A DNA stretch of 64,000 nucleotides from NCBI GenBank assembly GCA_958510825.1, contig OY294049.1, forward strand, positions 32,702,774-32,766,773, read 5' to 3'. The first letter of the stretch is position 1, and the number at the start of each line of letters is the position of its first letter. Below, piece after piece: positions 58,716 to 64,000 of this stretch. The DNA comes from Brachypterus glaber. Lineage: Eukaryota > Arthropoda > Insecta > Coleoptera > Kateretidae. A model generated the notes under the pieces. The model was not told the origin of the DNA, did not search any database, and saw only the letters and a list, made by a program, of their open reading frames with translations. Both the position numbers and the translations under genes were made by a program.

Positions 58716-61700
58716 ATGTGGCTACGTAGTGAAAAGCGAAACAGAAACCTACAAAAATTTTCCCTTTGCCCAAGCAAGGGGAAAAAGGGTCGGAAAACCA
58801 TAAAGAAAAACAATAACTGGTTACCAAAACCGGCGCGACCGGTCTCACTCTACAAAAACGTTCACAAACCGAGCAAAAAATCGTTTGAGAAAACCAAAAC
58901 CGTAGCAAAAGTCGAAAAGCTTTCCGAAGAATGCAAGGAGAACTATCAGGCACAAGTCGTTCCGGAGATCTACGAAAAAAACGTAGAGAACACTAACCTA
59001 CCCATAGCCAGCACTAAAACGTCAACCACAAAATGCTACGACTTCTACGAAAGCTGCAGCACTAGCTCTTATGAAAAACCGCCTCAAGAAGTTTTACCAA
59101 ACACCGATCTTCCTAAGGAAATAGAGTACTCTACTTTAGACACGAATATTGTTTCTGTGGATTGTACGGAAACTTTGGAGGTAGGTTTTTATTTATCTAT
59201 TTTATCTTTCTATTTTCTATGCATTTTTTTACTTTCGCGGCTCACGATAACTGACGAACGGTTTTTCCGATCAACTTGAAAATTGGTATGCAGGCAGTTT
59301 GGTCATAGGATGCAGCCATTAGTTTTAGGTTGAAAAAAAAAATAATAAAAAAACGATTTAAAAAAAAAACTAAATGAAAAATTTGAATTTTAAGTCAAAG
59401 CGTTCAAGAAAATGTTACGATCAGGTTCCAACGCGTCGGGAAAATATTGTGGCAGCCACAACAGCTTTTTTCTCATACCATTGCTTTTTTTATTAAATCA
59501 TATACAATAAAGTCAGAATTATACTTAAATTCCGACTTTAAGTTAGAATTTAAGTAAAATTCGCCGAAATTTAAGTAGGTAATATTCTAACTTCAAGTTG
59601 AAAGTAAAGCAAAATTCTGACTTAAAATTTAAGTTAAATAATTTAAGTAAAATTCTAACTTTAAGTCGGAATTTAACTAAAATTCTGACTTTAAAGCAGA
59701 CTTTTACTTTAACTTCGAATTTAAGTGAAATTCGTCGAAGTTTAAATTCTAACTTTAAGTCGGAATTTAAGTAAAATTCAAACTTTAAGTCGGAATTTAA
59801 GTAATATTCCAACTTTAAGTCGGAATTTAAGTAAACTTCTGACTTTAAGTAAAATTCTAACTGCCAGACTTTTTCTTAAAGTTAGAATTTAACTAAATTT
59901 TAAGTTAAATTCTGCCCTTAGGTCGGAATTTAAGTAAAATTCTGACTTTAAGTCAGACTTTTACTTAAAGTTAGAATTTAAGTAAAATTCGTCGAAGTTT
60001 AAGTCAAATTCCAACTTTAGGTCGGAATTCAACTAAAATTATAACTTTTAGTTGGGATTTAAGTAAAATTATAACTATGGTCTATTTCATCAAGCAAGAG
60101 AGTAAATTAAAAATCGCACAGTGAATATTTTCAAAACGGATTCGAATATTGGATGTGCGAATATACTGCGTAGTTTATTTTATAAAACATAACTATATTA
60201 TATACACAAACATATACTATTCAAACCTGTTTTAAAAATATTTACTGTGCGATATTTAATTTACTCTCTTGCTTGATGAAACAGACCATAAGTAAAATAC
60301 TGACTTTGCCAGACTTTTTCTTAAAGTTAGAATTTAAGTAAATTATAAGTTAAATTCTGCCTTTAATTAATTCTCTAGAGGCTTTTTATGTCCATTAACC
60401 TCTCTCCAAATAATTAGTTCCTTGATCTCTTACTTAAATTTCCCTTTCTAGGTAGAAGACTATACTGACAAAATTCAATTTCACGTTGCGGATAAAAAAT
60501 CCTGTAACTATTTTACCGATAAAATATGCGAAAGCATGTATTATGAATACGGACAGTTAAAAAATGACTATCCCGACTTGCAACTTGACATAAATGATTT
60601 AAACAGCGTAAATACGCAAGAATTTAACAGTTTGCTGGAGGAAGAAATGGCGAAAACTGTTAACATGACGGGGGTTGTTTATGACTATTCGACCTTATAC
60701 CCCCCGAATATCTCGAATAATATGATTGCGAGTGTGGCGCCGCCTAGCGAAGAAAGACTGGATGCGCAGCCCGAGCACGTGGAGGTTGTTGAAGACACCT
60801 GGGAAGCTTTTGACCCGTATTTTTTCATCAAACATCTGCCCCCATTGACTTTTGAGATGAGATCTAAGTGTCCGGCCCTGCCTTTGAAGACTAGATCCAG
60901 TCCAGAATTCAGTTTGGTAAGTAAAAAATTGGTAACGTGCGAGTAGACTGTTTTTGTTTTTTTTTCTTTTTTTTTTGTGCCTGTATCTCCCAGAGTTCTA
61001 GTCTTAACTCAAAAATGTTTGACATTTTTTATAGAGAATGAGTTGAGCTTATTTTTTTGGTTTGATTTTTCTTTTCAATCTATTTGGGAAAAGTAAAAAA
61101 GACAAAAGTTGTATATTGCAGGGATTCAAAATACAAAAGTTGTATATTTCCCGAAAAGATGAGGACCTTTTTTTTAGTCATTACCTTTTTATAGGAAAAA
61201 GTTGCATTTTTAAGCTAAAAAAGTTGCAATTTTTGACGTTCTCCCCCCCCAAATCTTCTTCGCTACGACCCTGCCTAGATATTATACCTGGACAGATTGT
61301 TGTTAATGCAATCTACTGCCAAATTTTAGATTTCTGGGTTAGATAGTTCCTGAGATAAATGGCCTAGAAATAAATAATTTGTTACTTCCATAGTTTTACA
61401 TAAAATGCAAAAATTTCAAAAGTAAATAATCATTTTTTTTTGTATTTTGTCGCAGGTCTTAGATTTAGATGAAACATTGGTCCATTGTAGTCTTCAGGAG
61501 CTAACCGACGCCAGTTTCCACTTTCCAGTGCTGTTCCAAGATTGCTCCTACACAGTTTACGTCCGTACTAGACCGTTTTTCCGAGAATTTATGAAACAAG
61601 TGTCACAAATATTCGAGGTGATACTCTTTACAGCATCGAAAAGAGTGTATGCGGATAAACTCCTCAATTTATTGGATCCGGAGAGGAAATGGATTAAATA

Positions 61701-63422
61701 TCGACTTTTCCGGGAACACTGCGTTTGCGTAAATGGGAATTATATTAAAGATTTGAGCATTCTTGGACGAGATCTGTCCAAAACTATTATTATTGATAAT
61801 TCTCCGCAGGCATTTGGATATCATGTAAGTTTACATACAGATAATCCTTTGAGATAGTATACACTTGAAATATATATTCGCATCCCCTGAACACCCCTGC
61901 ATATTTTTACAAAACTGGATTACAAATATTTAAAAAAAAGTAACATTTTTGAAAACAAAAAAAAACTATTTTTGAAAAAAAAAATTATGTTTCAAGTGAC
62001 TTGCCATGTAATAAAAACTTTAGTGAAATCTAGTTTTAAGTGTTTGCTTACTTTGATATGACCAGTGTTTATATAATTCTTTTTTTCAGTTAAATAATGG
62101 TATACCTATTGAAAGTTGGTTTGTTGATAGAACAGATTCAGAGCTTATGAAATTGTTACCATTTTTGGAAAATCTTGTTAAAATGGTGAGTAGCTTTTTA
62201 TTTTATTTTTTTTTTAATTGGATTTTTTTTTTATTTTATTATATACAGTGTGGTCCGTTTATCATAACAATCGTTAATAATTTAATAACTGCTAGATATA
62301 TAAAAGAAAGTTTTAAATAAAAATTATAAAAGCCTAATAGGAGCACAAAATGGTGCGTATTTGATATGTTTAGGGGAAATAAGGGAGGCAGAGGGACAAG
62401 GGGGAACATTTTTTTAAATGGAAAGGGGTTGTGTGATACATCATTTTAAAGCTGGTAAAATTCTCTATTTGGATATATATTTTTGAAAATAGGAATTTTC
62501 GTCAAAATGTCTTTAAAAAATCAAACAGTTTTTGTTTAATGTATAATTTCATTATACAAAAACGTAAAATATACATTTAAACTAATTTTAAATTATATTT
62601 CAAAAGAAAATCGCGACTTTTAACAAAAAAAAATTAAAATCTACATACCTTCAAAAAATTAAAAAAATTAAAAATTATATGGTCAAAAAGAGAATTTAAT
62701 AAGCTTTAATGTCATACCACCCCCCTTTCCATTTGAAAAAATCCCTCTTGCCTCCCTGCTTCCATTTTGGCCCCTAAACATATCAAATACACCCTTTTGT
62801 GTTCCCATAATCTCTTATAATTTTTGTTTTAAACTTGTTTTGATATATCTAGCAGTGTTTAAAATATTAAGGATTGTCATAATAAATGGGCCAATGGATT
62901 TATTTATTATTTATAAACAATAGGAGAAAGTATTATTTTATTGGCCTCAATATCGATAATTACTTTCCCCAAGGAAGGTCTTGCGTTCGTAAAAAAATTT
63001 CGAAAAATTTTTATTGCTTTTTTATACGTTTCTGGACGTTTTATATCTAAAAAATATGATTTCCTTTAAAAAAAAATCTGTCGGTCGGTCTGTGTCCGGG
63101 AAAGTTGTGACTACGATAACTCAAGAACGCTTCGGGCTAAAGACTTCAAATTTGTACCATAGGTTGATTATCCAAAGTTCTAGGCTGGGATTGTTTTTGG
63201 TTAAAATCGGAATGGGGTAAAAACAATTTTTTTCAAAAACGTGTTTTTTTTTTCAATTTTTCGTTTTACGAAAAAAAAATTTTGAAAAAATTATTTTTTT
63301 TTTGAAAAACTTGAATTTTTTTTTTTAATTATTTTCGTTTTTTGTTTTTTTTTCAGAAGGAGGATGTGAGACCCCACATCAGAAATAAGTTTAAACTGTT
63401 TAGTTATCTACCGCCAGATTAA
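58716..63422 (+). CDS. CTDSPL2: CTD small phosphatase-like protein 2 (HAD phosphatase)
   Basis: Five coding exons: 58716-59180 (in an exon starting 58694), 60452-60916, 61456-61824, 62090-62185 and 63357-63422. All GT-AG, all phase 0, giving 486 residues (human about 466). Residues 1-250 are basic, then polar and poorly conserved (start [11 protein letters not shown]). The conserved part begins [20 protein letters not shown]. The FCP1-type HAD domain starts at [13 protein letters not shown] with the catalytic DxDxT at 313-317. Other signatures: [62 protein letters not shown], and the C-terminal DVRPHIR and LPPD. In the family it is a nuclear protein phosphatase acting on Ser/Thr. An 8-codon upstream frame (ATG 58703) overlaps the start. 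AATAAA at 63562-63567 is a likely poly(A) signal. Head-to-head with MARS1. Confidence 0.93.
59510..60365. repeat. Degenerate TTTAAGT-based satellite in CTDSPL2 intron
   Basis: Dozens of words such as GTCGGAATTTAAGTAA and AAAATTCTGACTTTAAGT cover 59510-60070 and resume at 60295-60365. Period is irregular, roughly 20-50 bp. The block is interrupted by the MITE at 60076-60290. It makes false frames such as 59543-59812. Confidence 0.8.
60076..60290. mobile_element. 215-bp MITE with 55-bp arms
   Basis: Arms TATGGTCTATTTCATCAAGC and (inverse) GCTTGATGAAACAGACCATA extend for about 55 bp. TA at both ends suggests a Tc1/mariner-like target duplication. A truncated relative is at 51205 in MARS1. Confidence 0.75.
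62248..62895. mobile_element. Foldback element in CTDSPL2 intron
   Basis: The arms carry GTCCGTTTATCATAACAATC and its near inverse (GGATTGTCATAATAAATGGG), AACTGCTAGATATAT and its inverse, and GTATTTGATATGTTTAGGG and its inverse. About 650 bp. With the repeats at 62955 and the poly-T tract it fills most of the last intron. Confidence 0.65.
62955..63230. repeat. Dispersed repeat, twin of 44275-44560
   Basis: Carries CTTGCGTTCGTAAAAAAATT, TTTCTGGACGTTTTATATC, GATAACTCAAGAACGCTTCG and GGTTGATTATCCAAAGTTCT. Fills the last CTDSPL2 intron together with a poly-T tract before the 63357 acceptor. Confidence 0.65.
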
Positions 63423-63561
63423 GGACCTTTTTATCTAGACAATCCTTTATAGTTAAGAAACACTTTGTACTTTTCGTTAAAATTGTTACGTTAAAGTACT
63501 GACCTACAGATCTCAAAATAATATAATTACCAAAAAAATGGTTTTTCTAAATTAAAAAAAA

Positions 63562-63567
63562 AATAAA
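63562..63567 (+). promoter_or_regulatory. Poly(A) signal candidate of CTDSPL2
   Basis: AATAAA about 140 bp after the stop codon at 63420-63422. Downstream T-rich sequence follows at 63598-63630. Confidence 0.45.
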
Positions 63568-63714
63568 AAAGCAACTAAGGTGCCTTTTTTTGGAACGTCT
63601 TTTTAGATTAATTGATATATTTTATTATAGCATAGTTCCTTTAGTGATCATATGTGCAATACATTTGAATTTAGTTGTTTTTAACCGTTTTTGGGTAATA
63701 CTCCAAATTAAAAA

Positions 63715-63840
63715 AAAAAATGTGAAACGGGTACCTTTTCTAGACGGGTGGAAAAATCAGGAAGTTATAAAATAAGATATCAAACTGACTTCACTTTTTC
63801 TGTATTTTTGGACTATATCCTTTTGTAGATTTATCGGATT
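63715..63840. repeat. Dispersed repeat, twin of 40505
   Basis: Words TTTTCTAGACGGGTGGAAAA and AAATAAGATATCAAACTGAC match 40505-40640. It sits just past the 3' end of CTDSPL2. The frame 63590-63775 is not a gene. Confidence 0.6.
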
Positions 63841-64000
63841 GTTTTTCTGAAATTTATTTAAAGAAAAATTAATTGAAATTACTATATTAGGTACGTTATG
63901 ACGTCATAACATTTAGCACCTCACCGCTGATTTTTTCAGGATCGTTTAATAAAAATATTTAACATCTAGTGGTAACCTTGACCGACAAAATTTTTCGGGC

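Noticed and set aside
59543..59812. 89-codon minus-strand frame rich in K, L and F
   Set aside because: Translation of the TTTAAGT satellite in a CTDSPL2 intron.
59510..60070. Regular repeats suggesting a CRISPR array
   Set aside because: Period is irregular, units are degenerate, there are no distinct spacers, and the region is a eukaryotic intron.

Overview
The window looks like insect nuclear DNA. It is AT-rich and intron-rich, all splice sites I placed are GT-AG, gene density is low, and most of the sequence is small non-autonomous repeats. The gene families (an ABCC4-like transporter, a Tret1-type sugar transporter pair, a cytoplasmic methionyl-tRNA synthetase and a CTDSPL2-type phosphatase) fit an insect. 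A beetle is a weak guess; the order cannot be settled by eye.

Layout. (1) 661-1880, minus strand: three consecutive exons of an ABCC4/MRP4-like ABC transporter; the rest runs off the left edge and the 5' end was not found. (2) 1.9-14 kb: no gene seen; foldback elements, MITE-like repeats and microsatellites. (3) 14201-15516 and 22805-24141, minus strand: the large 3' exons of two related MFS sugar transporters, a tandem pair with an intron at the same position and phase. (4) 24-38 kb: no gene seen; a tRNA-like SINE, Helentron-like elements, a hAT-like element with TSD, a satellite of about 165 bp and a 109-bp tandem array. (5) 38255-39296, plus strand: a complete three-exon gene for a 183-residue secreted or membrane protein I do not recognise. 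(6) 40348-53203, minus strand: a complete 13-exon methionyl-tRNA synthetase (MARS1), reconstructed to 1105 residues, with an N-terminal GST-like domain, a catalytic core and four C-terminal WHEP domains. (7) About 53770-63422, plus strand: a CTDSPL2-like HAD phosphatase, head-to-head with MARS1, with a non-coding first exon, an intron of about 4.8 kb and five coding exons (486 residues).

The genes do not form a pathway. MARS1 and CTDSPL2 are housekeeping genes that probably share an intergenic control region of about 0.6 kb. The two sugar transporters are a local duplication. The most notable protein feature is the four-fold WHEP array of MetRS, with each domain cut by a phase-0 intron at the same place. 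The most notable DNA features are a four-copy family with Helentron-like hairpin ends, an 813-bp hAT-like element carrying a repeated GGTTAACTGG motif, a nested 75-bp insertion with a 6-bp target duplication, and a compact multi-hairpin palindrome at 16064-16147.

Exon boundaries were read by eye from splice sites, reading frame and similarity to known families. Repeat classes are inferences from ends and target-site duplications; no search was run.
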